Shown: one piece after another, positions 54,816 through 62,886 of the stretch
Layout of the letters: every line of letters begins with the position of its first letter
How positions within the stretch are numbered: position 1 is the stretch's first letter
NCBI GenBank assembly: GCA_937923405.1
Contig: CALDUY010000027.1
Coordinates: forward strand, 1-64,000
Source: an uncultured Gemmataceae bacterium
Lineage (GTDB): Bacteria > Planctomycetota > Planctomycetia > Gemmatales > Gemmataceae
Length of the DNA: 64,000 nt
Direction: 5' to 3'
Translations under genes and position numbers: made by a program
Notes under the pieces: model-generated
What the model was told of the DNA's origin: nothing
Databases searched by the model: none
The model's input: only the letters and a program-made list of their open reading frames with translations

Positions 54816-55676
54816 ATGAATCGATTTTTGCACGGCGTGGCCCGGGCGACCTTCGAGAGCTTCCGCCTGCCCGGTCCGATCCTGGAAGTCGGTTCGTTTC
54901 AGGTCGCCGGCCAGGAACAACTCGCGGAGTTGCGCGGCTACTTTCCCGGCCAGCGTTACGTTGGTCTGGACATGCGACCCGGCCCTGGGGTCGATCGCCT
55001 TGGCTCTGTCGAGCAACTGCCCTTCGAGGATCAGTCGTTCGGCACGGTCCTTGCCCTGTCGACGTTCGAGCATGTGCAACGGTTCTGGCGCGGCTTCGCC
55101 GAGGTACGGCGCGTGCTGCGTCCGGACGGGGCGTTCCTGGTCTCCTGCCCGTTTCACTTTCACATTCATGCCTACCCCAACGACTATTGGCGATTCACGC
55201 CCGAGGCGTTTCGCTTGCTGCTGGAAGATTACTCGCGGAAGCTGATCGGCTGGCATGGTCCAGTGGATCGCCCGGCCAATGTCTGGGCGCTGGCGTTGGG
55301 GGAGGCGTTTCCGCCGATCACCGAGGCCCAAGTGAGCGACTACCGCGCGCGGCTGCGGCGTTATGCCCGTGAGCCACTGTCGCCCTGGCGGAAGTGGCGC
55401 TATCGGTTGGGGCGGTGGCTGTGCGGTCGTCGGCCCTTTGCTCCGTGGCTGCTGCGAGAGCAGTGGCACCTGGACGTTCTGGTCAAGGATGATGCTCTCC
55501 ATGTTCACTCTCGAAAGGCTGAATTCGGTTCTCAGGCGGACTCCGCGACGCATGACCTGGCCGACCGTATCGGTATGCATCGTCAACTGGAACTGCAAGG
55601 CGTTGCTGCGTCGCTGTCTAGCTTCGCTGACCAGTCGACGCCAGGCCGTGCGTCTGGAAGTGATCGTGGTCGATAA
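54816..55676 (+). CDS. SAM-dependent methyltransferase (type 11)
   Basis: It encodes 286 residues as read. The Rossmann-like domain has GPILEVGSFQVAG (motif I), YVGLDMRPGPGVDRL, TVLALSTFEHV (motif IV) and VRRVLRPDGAFLVSCPFHFH. The region with FRLLLEDYSRKLIGWHGP suits methyltransferases of polysaccharide clusters. The last 60 residues (from about 230) lack such character and overlap the next gene by 125 bases, so the true end may be earlier through a frameshift near 55480. AAGGA precedes the ATG. Confidence 0.8.
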   Translation: MNRFLHGVARATFESFRLPGPILEVGSFQVAGQEQLAELRGYFPGQRYVGLDMRPGPGVDRLGSVEQLPFEDQSFGTVLALSTFEHVQRFWRGFAEVRRVLRPDGAFLVSCPFHFHIHAYPNDYWRFTPEAFRLLLEDYSRKLIGWHGPVDRPANVWALALGEAFPPITEAQVSDYRARLRRYAREPLSPWRKWRYRLGRWLCGRRPFAPWLLREQWHLDVLVKDDALHVHSRKAEFGSQADSATHDLADRIGMHRQLELQGVAASLSSFADQSTPGRASGSDRGR

Positions 55677-56514
55677 TGCCTCGACCGATGGGGCCGCCAA
55701 CATGGTGGCGTCGGAATTTCCTCGAGTGCAACTGATCCGCAACGAACGAAACGTCGGGTTTGCCCGTGGCTGCAACCAAGCGGCGCGGCTGGCTCGGGGG
55801 CGTTATCTGTTCTTTCTCAACAACGACACTGTGGTGCCGCGCGGCGTGCTGGCCAAGCTGATCCGGTTCGCGCGCCAGCATCGCCAAGTCGGCCTCGTCG
55901 GACCGCGCTTGCGTGACGGCCAAGGCCGCATTCAGTGTTCGGCCCGACAACGGCCCACGGTGGCCGCGTTGTTGCACAAGTTGACCCTGCTCCGCTGGAC
56001 GCGGCTGTTTCGCTCGGCCTACCGGCAATATCGAGGACGCGGCCTGGATGTGGCAACGCCCCGCCCCGTCGAGGTGCTCATGGGTGCGGCTCTGCTGATG
56101 CCGCGACGGATCTACCAGGTGGTCGGCGGGTGGGACGAGGGGTACACCTTTGGCGGTGAAGACATTGATCTGTGCGCCCGAGTATCGCGCACGCATGAGG
56201 TCGTGTATTATCCCGAGGTCGAGGTGCTGCATCTGGGCCGCGGGGCCAGTCGTGCCCACACCGGCTATGCGACGGCCAACACGCTGGTCGGCCTCACGCG
56301 GAGTCTGCGACAAACGGGCACGTCGTCGCTGGCGTTGACCGCCTACAAACTAGCCTTCACGCTAGATCTGCCGCTGCGCGGCACTGTTCTGACGTTGCGT
56401 TGGCTGTGGGCGCTGCTTCGAGGCAAGTCGCGTTCTGCTCAGCGGGCTGGACGCGAACTGCTCGGCTTGGCGTATTTCCTCCGACACGCCTTCACCGCTT
56501 TCTGGCGTGCGTAA
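55552..56514 (+). CDS. Family-2 glycosyltransferase
   Basis: It encodes 320 residues from the ATG at 55552. It starts WPTVSVCIVNWNCKALLRRC and has VIVVDNASTDGAANMVASEF, RNVGFARGCNQAARLARGRY, LNNDTVVPRGV (DxD-like) and GWDEGYTFGGEDIDLCARVS, a full set for inverting GT2 rhamnosyl- or similar transferases. A C-terminal amphipathic or membrane-associated part has FTLDLPLRGTVLTLRWLW. It probably acts in surface polysaccharide synthesis with the preceding methyltransferase. Earlier starts in the overlap exist (55489, 55504) but lack domain sequence. Confidence 0.85.
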   Translation: MTWPTVSVCIVNWNCKALLRRCLASLTSRRQAVRLEVIVVDNASTDGAANMVASEFPRVQLIRNERNVGFARGCNQAARLARGRYLFFLNNDTVVPRGVLAKLIRFARQHRQVGLVGPRLRDGQGRIQCSARQRPTVAALLHKLTLLRWTRLFRSAYRQYRGRGLDVATPRPVEVLMGAALLMPRRIYQVVGGWDEGYTFGGEDIDLCARVSRTHEVVYYPEVEVLHLGRGASRAHTGYATANTLVGLTRSLRQTGTSSLALTAYKLAFTLDLPLRGTVLTLRWLWALLRGKSRSAQRAGRELLGLAYFLRHAFTAFWRA

Positions 56515-56591
56515 GATATTTCAGATCTTGAAAAGATTAATATGGCTCAGGCTAAGGCTGTCAAGCAAGGGATCGAGCAGTTTCATAACGA

Positions 56592-57524
56592 CTACTCCAG
56601 CCCTAGTTCTTTCGCCTCCAGCAGTTCGACTTTGCCTTTGCGTCCCACAGCGAAGGGAAAGGCGGTTCCTTTGGTGCAGGCGGCCCCGAAGCGCCCTTTG
56701 GGATCTAGGGCGAGAAAGGCTACTCGGGCCAAGTGCTTTCCCCGACGCAGAGCTACCGCGATGGCGAGCTGCACAGCGGCTTCGCAGGCCTCTTGCGGCG
56801 ACTTGCCCGCCCGCATGGCCTCAACGATGAAGGCACTGGCATGGATGCGGATGATCTCTTCGCCGACGCCAGTCGCTCCCGCCGCGCCAGCCGTGTCATC
56901 CACGTATAATCCCGATCCGATGAGGGGAGAATCTCCGACGCGGCCCGGCAGTTTCAGAGCCAACCCCGAGGTGGTGCAGACGCCAGCCAGCGAGCCGCTG
57001 CGATCCAGGGCCAACACCGTGACCGTGTCGTGCGAATCCGAGGGAAAAGTGCCTGGAGGTACTAAATCGCCTTTTCGTCTCTTCATTGGGGCAGAACTAC
57101 GAGCCTTCTGTTTCTTGCGAGCCTCGTCCCACTTACGCAGACTTTCCGGCGTGACCAGCGGTTCCAGGGGAAAGCCCTGCTGGACGGCGAATTGCTGGGC
57201 CCCTAGCCCGACCAGTAAGACATGATCGGTCTTTTCCATGACGCGACGCGCTAAGGCGGCGACGTGCTTGACGTGCTCCACGCCGGCGACGCCGCCGCAG
57301 TCCAGTCGTTTGCCCTCCATCACGCAGGCATCGAGCTGCACCACCCCCTGGGCGTTGGGAATGCCACCGAAGCCCACAGAATCGACTTCCGGATCGTCTT
57401 CCACGGTTTGGGCACCAGCAAGGGCGGCATCCAGGGCTGGCTTGCCCGCTTGCAGCATGGGCAGGGCCGTCGCCACTGCCTTCTCTCCGAACTTCCAGGT
57501 CGCGATCACCAACGGATCCGGCAT
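56592..57524 (-). CDS. N4-(beta-N-acetylglucosaminyl)-L-asparaginase / isoaspartyl peptidase family (Ntn hydrolase)
   Basis: It encodes 310 residues. The proenzyme is expected to cleave itself before Thr167 in SHDTVTVLALDRSGSLAG. Further family sequences are KPALDAALAGAQTVEDDPEV at 28-47, CTTSGLALKLPGRVGDSPLI and the following GSGLYVDD. The HDTVTV form fits glycosylasparaginases better than plant-type asparaginases. No signal peptide is seen. It may break down glycopeptides or isoaspartyl peptides. AGGAA lies 9 bases before the ATG. Confidence 0.88.
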   Translation of the reverse strand: MPDPLVIATWKFGEKAVATALPMLQAGKPALDAALAGAQTVEDDPEVDSVGFGGIPNAQGVVQLDACVMEGKRLDCGGVAGVEHVKHVAALARRVMEKTDHVLLVGLGAQQFAVQQGFPLEPLVTPESLRKWDEARKKQKARSSAPMKRRKGDLVPPGTFPSDSHDTVTVLALDRSGSLAGVCTTSGLALKLPGRVGDSPLIGSGLYVDDTAGAAGATGVGEEIIRIHASAFIVEAMRAGKSPQEACEAAVQLAIAVALRRGKHLARVAFLALDPKGRFGAACTKGTAFPFAVGRKGKVELLEAKELGLE

Positions 57525-57715
57525 GTCTGAAATTCCTGTTGGCCTTGGGATGAACAGTTCAGCGATAGCATACCGAGGCGTGCAGGGCCAGGAAAGTACG
57601 AGAAACTAGCTGATTTTCCCAGCAAGCTACGATTGACAATCCTGCTTCAGGCCACTAGTTTCGCTGTACGTCGTGGCATTTAACCTCTTTCTCTTTACTG
57701 TTCGCGAGGAAAGCG

Positions 57716-58054
57716 ATGGCTGACAACAAGGCTTCCAATCCCCCCAAGGCTTTACCGAAATCCGCGGTTTACAAAGAGATCGCCGAGAAGACCGATCTAA
57801 CCGCTAAACAAGTCGCTGCCGTGTTCGACGCCCTGGAAGCACTGATCAAGTCGCAGCTAGGCAAGAAGAACGGTCCCGTCGAGTTTATCATTCCCAATCT
57901 GATCAAACTCAAGCTGATTAAGAAGCCAGCTACCAAGGCCACCACTCGGCCCAATCCTTTCAAGCCCGGCGAGATGATGGAAGTCAAAGCCAAGCCGGCC
58001 TCGGTCAAGGTCAAACCGGTCGTTCTCAAGGGCCTCAAAGAACTGAATAAGTAA
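57716..58054 (+). CDS. HU-like DNA-binding protein
   Basis: It encodes 112 residues. KSAVYKEIAEKTDLTAKQVA is the HU helix-turn-helix start, VFDALEALIKSQLGKKNGPV the second helix and FIIPNLIKLKLIKKPATKAT the beta-arm; NPFKPGEMMEVKAKPA corresponds to the usual NPxTGE arm tip, altered to NPFKPGE. Lys-rich and small, it probably bends and compacts DNA. GAGG lies 6 bases upstream. A large hairpin follows the stop. Confidence 0.88.
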   Translation: MADNKASNPPKALPKSAVYKEIAEKTDLTAKQVAAVFDALEALIKSQLGKKNGPVEFIIPNLIKLKLIKKPATKATTRPNPFKPGEMMEVKAKPASVKVKPVVLKGLKELNK

Positions 58055-58079
58055 CACGCGATGAGATCCTCTCAGTCCG

Positions 58080-58119
58080 ACCGTCGAGTTACTTGTACCA
58101 GATAAAGTACCTCGACGGT
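58080..58119 (+). terminator. Terminator after the HU gene
   Basis: ACCGTCGAGTTACTT pairs with AAGTACCTCGACGGT: 14 of 15 base pairs, a 10-base loop, starting 25 bases after the stop codon. A weak T-containing tail (TGGCTTTCG) follows. Confidence 0.6.
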
Positions 58120-58289
58120 TGGCTTTCGTCTCGCCAAAAGGAAGAGGGGTGCCGTGTCCGTACGATCGTCTCCCTCATTGCCGTTTTCAGACTCGTGCTG
58201 ACGACTGCTTTCGCCGACAGTCTGCTGCCCCCATTCGCGTGCTGCTGGTCAAGGCTGAAGTTGAGAGGTGTTCCAAGCCGTCAAGGTAT

Positions 58290-59561
58290 CTACGGAGTGG
58301 TCACCACTTGTTCTGCTTGCCGACGATGATAGTCAGCCAACCGAGTCTCGCCGCTTTGTTGATAATGCTCGGCCAGGGCTTGGTGGGCGGCACGATGCTT
58401 GGGGTCGAGCAGTAAGGCACTATGAAACCAACGCCGGGACAATTCGATCTGTCCCATGCGGCGTTGAATCGCGCCAACCTCGTAGTGCAGACTGGCATCG
58501 CGCGGCCGATCGCTCATCTCCTTGGTGCTAATCTCGATGAGGCGGGTAATGTCACGTTCGACCTGTTTTAAGCGCTCGCTCTGCTGAGCAGCTTGCTGAG
58601 TTTTGCCCTGTGACTGAAGACATTGCAGGTAAAGATAGTTGCTTTGTCGGTCCCAGGGATCGGCCTGCAACGCCTGCTGCAGCCAGCCTTCCGCCTCGGC
58701 GAATTGCTGCGCCTGAAAAGCGATCTGCCCTCGACCACGCAAAGCAGGGGCATGCTCGGGCTGACGTTCCAGCAGTTCTGCCAGCAGCGTCTCTGCTTCT
58801 TCGCGTTGTCCCAGTACATTTTTGACGTGAGCCAATTGCACGACGAGGGCGGCATCGTCAGGACGAGTTTGCCGTAGTTGCTCCAGATGCGGCAGCGCCT
58901 CAGTGAACTTGGTCTGCTGGATCAAGCAGTCCGTCAAGCGCAGGCGCGCTTCGTCTTGTTCATCGTCCAGTTCCAGCACTCGGGAATAGTCAGCGACTGC
59001 ACGAGAATAGGCCGCCACGCTCTCCCAAGCTCGCCCGCGGAGGAACAAGGCCCGCGGATTGTCGGGTTCATGGGTCAGCCACAACCCTAGCGACGACAGG
59101 GCACTAGTGACGCGATACATGCGTAGGTTGCCCTGGATCAGCGCTTCCAGGATCAAAGGAGATTTCGGATCTTGATTATAGACTCGATCGAGGAGTTGCC
59201 CCTCGACACTCTCCAAATCGCCGTTCTGGGCACGCATCAGGGCCAGTTCCAAGGCACGCGGTGCGTCCTCGTCGGGAGCCAGTCGGCGATGCTCGGCGAG
59301 GTGATGCTCGGCGGCGTCGAAGTCACCTGCCTGGCGATGGGCCTGGGCGAGCAGTAGGTGCAAGCCGGCACGATTCGGCCAGACACGCAGACAATTTGCA
59401 AAATGAGGGATCGCTTTTGTAGGTTGATAGCGTTCCAGTTGGCGTAAGCCCTGGTCCAACTGTTGCTGACCCCAGTATCGGCGTCCCAAGGGAATAGCCA
59501 GCAGGCTCAGCAGGATCAGTACGATCCCGATCAGGGTCAATCGCCGTGCCCAGCGCGTCAT
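58290..59561 (-). CDS. TPR-repeat protein with N-terminal membrane anchor
   Basis: It encodes 423 residues. One transmembrane helix (about 8-26) precedes a row of tetratricopeptide repeats covering almost all the rest (for example LGLWLTHEPDNPRALFLRGR, ADYSRVLELDDEQDEARLRL and LLERQPEHAPALRGRGQIAF). The last repeat is LLDPKHRAAHQALAEHYQQS. Its start overlaps the upstream TPR gene by ATGA, and GAGGAG precedes the ATG. The two look like a tandem duplication. Confidence 0.88.
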   Translation of the reverse strand: MTRWARRLTLIGIVLILLSLLAIPLGRRYWGQQQLDQGLRQLERYQPTKAIPHFANCLRVWPNRAGLHLLLAQAHRQAGDFDAAEHHLAEHRRLAPDEDAPRALELALMRAQNGDLESVEGQLLDRVYNQDPKSPLILEALIQGNLRMYRVTSALSSLGLWLTHEPDNPRALFLRGRAWESVAAYSRAVADYSRVLELDDEQDEARLRLTDCLIQQTKFTEALPHLEQLRQTRPDDAALVVQLAHVKNVLGQREEAETLLAELLERQPEHAPALRGRGQIAFQAQQFAEAEGWLQQALQADPWDRQSNYLYLQCLQSQGKTQQAAQQSERLKQVERDITRLIEISTKEMSDRPRDASLHYEVGAIQRRMGQIELSRRWFHSALLLDPKHRAAHQALAEHYQQSGETRLADYHRRQAEQVVTTP

Positions 59562-60892
59562 GGTCGCTCCTCACGAACTGGGCGTTGCACTTGGTCGCGA
59601 TGACGCGACGCCAAGCCGACCTGGCCGACTTTCTGGTAGTGGTCGGCTAAGAGGCGATGTGCGGTCTGATGACGCGGATCCTTTTCCAAGGCGCGTTTCA
59701 GCCAGCGAATGCCTTCAGCAACCTCGCCGCCGCGCAGCATCAACTCGCCGACTTCGGCCAACAGGTGGGGATCGTTGGGCTTGCGCGAGAGTTCGTGAAT
59801 GGCGATGTCGCGGATGCGCTTCTGGTCGCGTTCCAAGATCTTGAAGCGAGCCAAGGCTTCCTCGGCTTGAGTGGACGCTCCCTGGAGAGCAAAAGTCTGA
59901 GACAGCAGATACCAAGCCTGGGCATCCCCGGGCGAAGCGGCCACAGCTTCCCGCAGCTGTTGTGCCGCCTCGGCAGGACGGCCCTGCTGAAGGGCGAGGC
60001 GGCCCGACTCGGTCAGTGCAGGGGGATAGTTAGGAAATTCCTCTAACAGTTGCTCCAGGGCACGCTGTGCCTCGTCGACTCGGCCCACACCGTACAGGGC
60101 GCGAACCAAGTACAACCGCGTGGGGGGATGATCGGAGTGGGCACGGCACAGCGTCTCCAAGAGCGGTAGAGCTTCGGCGGGACGATTGGCCGCCAGCAAC
60201 GAGGCCGCCAGACGAACGCGAATGTCGTCCCGATGCGGCACCAGGTCCAAGGCCCGCTGATACTCCTCGGCAGCTCGTTCGGGAACGTCGCGATGCTCCA
60301 AGGCCCAACCGCTGTAGAAAATGGCCTGCGGATCGTTGGGAAAGCGATCCAGCCAGATGCGGATGGTGACCTCAGCCTCGGGCACGCGGTAGGCTTGCAG
60401 GTAACTTTGGGCCAGGGTTTCCAGAATCCGAGCTGAGCCGGCATGCCTGGCCTCGACCCAGCGCTGACACTGAGCCAGCACCCGATCGACCTCGCCCTGT
60501 TGCGCTTGTAACAACGTCGATTCCAGCAGGTATTCCTCGTCAAGCGGATCGCCATTGTGCTGACGATACTGACGCTGGAACAGTTCGGCCTGCTTCAGGT
60601 CGTTGGTTTGCCGAGCGATTCGCGCTCCCAGCAGCAAAGTTCGTGGATCGCGAGGCCAAAGAGAGTAACAAGAGTGAAAATGATCCTTGGCCTCGGCATA
60701 GCGATGTGCCTCAATGGCTTGCAGCGCCTGAGTGAAGTGATACTGACCGCGCAGGTGCCGCCAGACCGGCAAGGCGGCGAAAAAGATGAGGACCACCAAC
60801 CCCAAAATGGCAACGCCACGCCACGTCCGGCGGCCCAGGTCGCTGGGTCGCCAGACGCGACGGGCAGTAGTCGTGGCATCGGTTCGTTCCAT
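59558..60892 (-). CDS. TPR-repeat protein with N-terminal membrane anchor (paralogue)
   Basis: It encodes 444 residues. The helix at about 26-46 (GVAILGLVVLIFFAALPVW) anchors it, followed by TPR repeats (HRYAEAKDHFHSCYSLWPRD, YQRALDLVPHRDDIRVRLAA, LLEEFPNYPPALTESGRLAL) and a final unit DPRHQTAHRLLADHYQKVGQ that parallels the end of the next gene. It follows a lipoprotein gene by 7 bases, so an operon of lipoprotein-TPR-TPR is likely. The interaction partner is unknown. Confidence 0.88.
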   Translation of the reverse strand: MERTDATTTARRVWRPSDLGRRTWRGVAILGLVVLIFFAALPVWRHLRGQYHFTQALQAIEAHRYAEAKDHFHSCYSLWPRDPRTLLLGARIARQTNDLKQAELFQRQYRQHNGDPLDEEYLLESTLLQAQQGEVDRVLAQCQRWVEARHAGSARILETLAQSYLQAYRVPEAEVTIRIWLDRFPNDPQAIFYSGWALEHRDVPERAAEEYQRALDLVPHRDDIRVRLAASLLAANRPAEALPLLETLCRAHSDHPPTRLYLVRALYGVGRVDEAQRALEQLLEEFPNYPPALTESGRLALQQGRPAEAAQQLREAVAASPGDAQAWYLLSQTFALQGASTQAEEALARFKILERDQKRIRDIAIHELSRKPNDPHLLAEVGELMLRGGEVAEGIRWLKRALEKDPRHQTAHRLLADHYQKVGQVGLASRHRDQVQRPVREERP

Positions 60893-60899
60893 ACTGCGC

Positions 60900-61466
60900 T
60901 TACTTCAGATGGATGTCGAACTGTTGCTTACCTCCTTTGACTTCCGTGGTCAGACCCGACGTTTCCGGATTGGTGAACTTCTTGTCGATCGGCACATAAC
61001 GATCCGGTGTAGGTGCGACCCCGGTAGCCGTCGATTTGTCCCGCTCCGGAGCATCCTTGGGCGGGCCGGCGGCAACATCCTTGGGCGGCCCCTTGCCCTT
61101 CATCATCATCGGTGGTCCCGCTCCTTTCTTGGGGGGCGGCGGCATTCCCGGCGCGCCGGGAGCGCCAATCGGTGGCGGAATTCCCTCCTTCAGGTGGAGG
61201 TTATTCACCGCGATCTGAACCTTGCCATAGGGGGCTTGCGGCATGTCGTAAGTGCCGTCGGACTGGATCTCGGCTGTCGCGTGCTTGCCTCGTCCCTCGG
61301 TGGGATAAAAGACTACGCTACCGCCGGGCAACGGCTTGCCGTTACTCTGATACACCGTGCCATAAACATGTCCCGAGACCGGCTTGGCACAGCCAGTCGA
61401 GGTGAGGCTGATGGCGGCGACGAGCATCGCCGCCCCGCCCCAGATTCTTCCGCTAGTCGGAAGCAT
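60900..61466 (-). CDS. Lipoprotein with Pro/Gly-rich insert, carboxypeptidase-regulatory-like
   Basis: It encodes 188 residues. The signal ends in SLTSTGC (lipobox). VSGHVYGTVYQSNGKPLPGG and VVFYPTEGRGKHATAEIQSD form the beta-sandwich half. Residues about 97-145 are very rich in Pro, Gly, Lys and Met (GMPPPPKKGAGPPMMMKGKG). The end is TSGLTTEVKGGKQQFDIHLK. It is related in type to the lipoprotein at 45474 and is encoded between a DUF1559 protein and the TPR pair, a combination typical of planctomycetes. Confidence 0.82.
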   Translation of the reverse strand: MLPTSGRIWGGAAMLVAAISLTSTGCAKPVSGHVYGTVYQSNGKPLPGGSVVFYPTEGRGKHATAEIQSDGTYDMPQAPYGKVQIAVNNLHLKEGIPPPIGAPGAPGMPPPPKKGAGPPMMMKGKGPPKDVAAGPPKDAPERDKSTATGVAPTPDRYVPIDKKFTNPETSGLTTEVKGGKQQFDIHLK

Positions 61467-61495
61467 AATGATTGCACTCCCTTCCGAACTAGGCG

Positions 61496-62479
61496 TTACC
61501 AGTCATTGCCGAGAACCAAACCATCGTCGGGCAAAACGGCTCGCCACCAGGTGTTGCCGCTAATGCCGGCACCGAGGAAACGAACGCTGCCATCGGCCAA
61601 CGCCACGTTCATGCCGCCACTGTGCGGAGACACGGCGAGGAACTGGCAGATGTTGTTGCGGGTGCCGCCCAGCAGTTGCACCGGCACGTTGGTCTGAGCA
61701 TCACACCAGGCGACGGTAGGTTGCACCAGGAATTTCGATCCAGGCCCTTGGATGTCGGCAGCGAACTTGGGAGCCCACTCCCACCAGGTGTTGCCGCCCC
61801 ACTCCATGGCATCGCGATTCCGGGAAGGCTGGGCGTACTTCTCGGCAAATAGAATGGTGTTGGAGGTGCCGTCGGGGAACCCCGCTGGATAGCGAGCCGT
61901 TCGTTTATTCGACCAGTCACCGGAACGCCAATCGTACAGGCCCACCTCGAAGACGCGGTGATTGTAGCCGTAGCTTGTCGTGCCCCAGTTGTTGGCTCCT
62001 GCTTTTCCTTCTGGGGTGTTGGTGGGATCCGAGGGGCAGATGTACGTCTTGATCCCCTGATCATAGACAGTGATACGGCCTTGGGTATTGCTCGAGTTAC
62101 CCCAGCAGTAAGGGCCGCCATTGGGCAACCGCCAGGAATCTACCGTTGGCCCAACGGTAGATGCTTTGTAGAGATTCTCTTGTTCGATGTTTGGCAAGAT
62201 GTGCATAAACACACTGCCGAAACCGCCTTGGGCATTGAACGGATTAGGATAAGTGCCAATGCCGTTGGGCATCGCGGTGTTGTTTTGGTCCGACAGGCTA
62301 ATCGTAGCCAACGAGATCTGTTTCAGGTTGTTGCTGCACTGCATTCGGGCAGCGGCTTCACGTACTTTCTGTACCGCTGGCAGCAGTAACCCAATCAAGA
62401 CGGCAATGATGGCAATTACCACCAACAGTTCGATCAGAGTGAACCCGCGCACACGCGCAAATAAACGGAGACGAAGCAT
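61496..62479 (-). CDS. DUF1559 prepilin-type protein
   Basis: It encodes 327 residues. The N-terminus [20 protein letters not shown] is a type IV prepilin cleavage/methylation motif (cut after Gly), followed by [20 protein letters not shown] and LKQISLA, the start of DUF1559. The C-terminal H-X9-DG signature lies in [20 protein letters not shown]. Planctomycetes have dozens of such pseudopilin-like proteins, and their role is unsettled. It is divergent from the PQQ gene across an AT-rich spacer. Confidence 0.94.
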   Translation of the reverse strand: MLRLRLFARVRGFTLIELLVVIAIIAVLIGLLLPAVQKVREAAARMQCSNNLKQISLATISLSDQNNTAMPNGIGTYPNPFNAQGGFGSVFMHILPNIEQENLYKASTVGPTVDSWRLPNGGPYCWGNSSNTQGRITVYDQGIKTYICPSDPTNTPEGKAGANNWGTTSYGYNHRVFEVGLYDWRSGDWSNKRTARYPAGFPDGTSNTILFAEKYAQPSRNRDAMEWGGNTWWEWAPKFAADIQGPGSKFLVQPTVAWCDAQTNVPVQLLGGTRNNICQFLAVSPHSGGMNVALADGSVRFLGAGISGNTWWRAVLPDDGLVLGNDW

Positions 62480-62886
62480 AATGGAACCCTCAAGGAGAGT
62501 TTAAGGAGAAAACTCCATTCGGCGCTCGTCACATCGAACTGAACCTGGCTTGAAGTTGTGGGCCGTCTCACCCAAATTCAGTTCGGGCAAACAGAGAATA
62601 AATCCAGTAAGAATCGTGAAACTACCCTTACTTATGCCAAGTTCTGAGTGAGTGTCAATCATCTTTTTCTCATAAACTCTTAATTTACATATAAAAATAT
62701 GATTATTTTAACTATAAATATCTTATTCATCTTCTTTATGGCGAAGTACTCATCGGAGCGGAGGTTTTTCTCCGAGTGTTATTGTGGCCGATTTCAGTTG
62801 TCGTTCGTGAGCGGTTTACCTCTTGAAATGGTTCGTTGCTCCCGTAGGTTGCCCGCGTTGCCCTTTGCCGATCGTGGAGAGGTTCC
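62480..62886. other. AT-rich divergent promoter region
   Basis: 407 bases without a supported gene. From about 62610 to 62750 the base composition becomes strikingly AT-rich, with several TATA-like stretches (TATAAA, TATAAATA), unlike the GC-rich surroundings. It probably holds promoters for both the DUF1559 gene and the PQQ gene. A frame starting at 62699 runs through it but is in the wrong phase for the PQQ protein. Confidence 0.6.

Noticed and set aside
54045..55775. 576-codon open frame on the minus strand
   Set aside because: It lies opposite three plus-strand genes with clear domains (nuclease-like, methyltransferase, start of GT2). Its translation has no domain or compositional logic, so it is a GC-rich shadow frame.
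54162..56514. A restriction-modification or defence island (nuclease-like gene plus methyltransferase)
   Set aside because: The methyltransferase is a small-molecule or polysaccharide type-11 enzyme followed by a glycosyltransferase. It has no DNA-methylase motif and no linkage by overlap to the nuclease-like gene.
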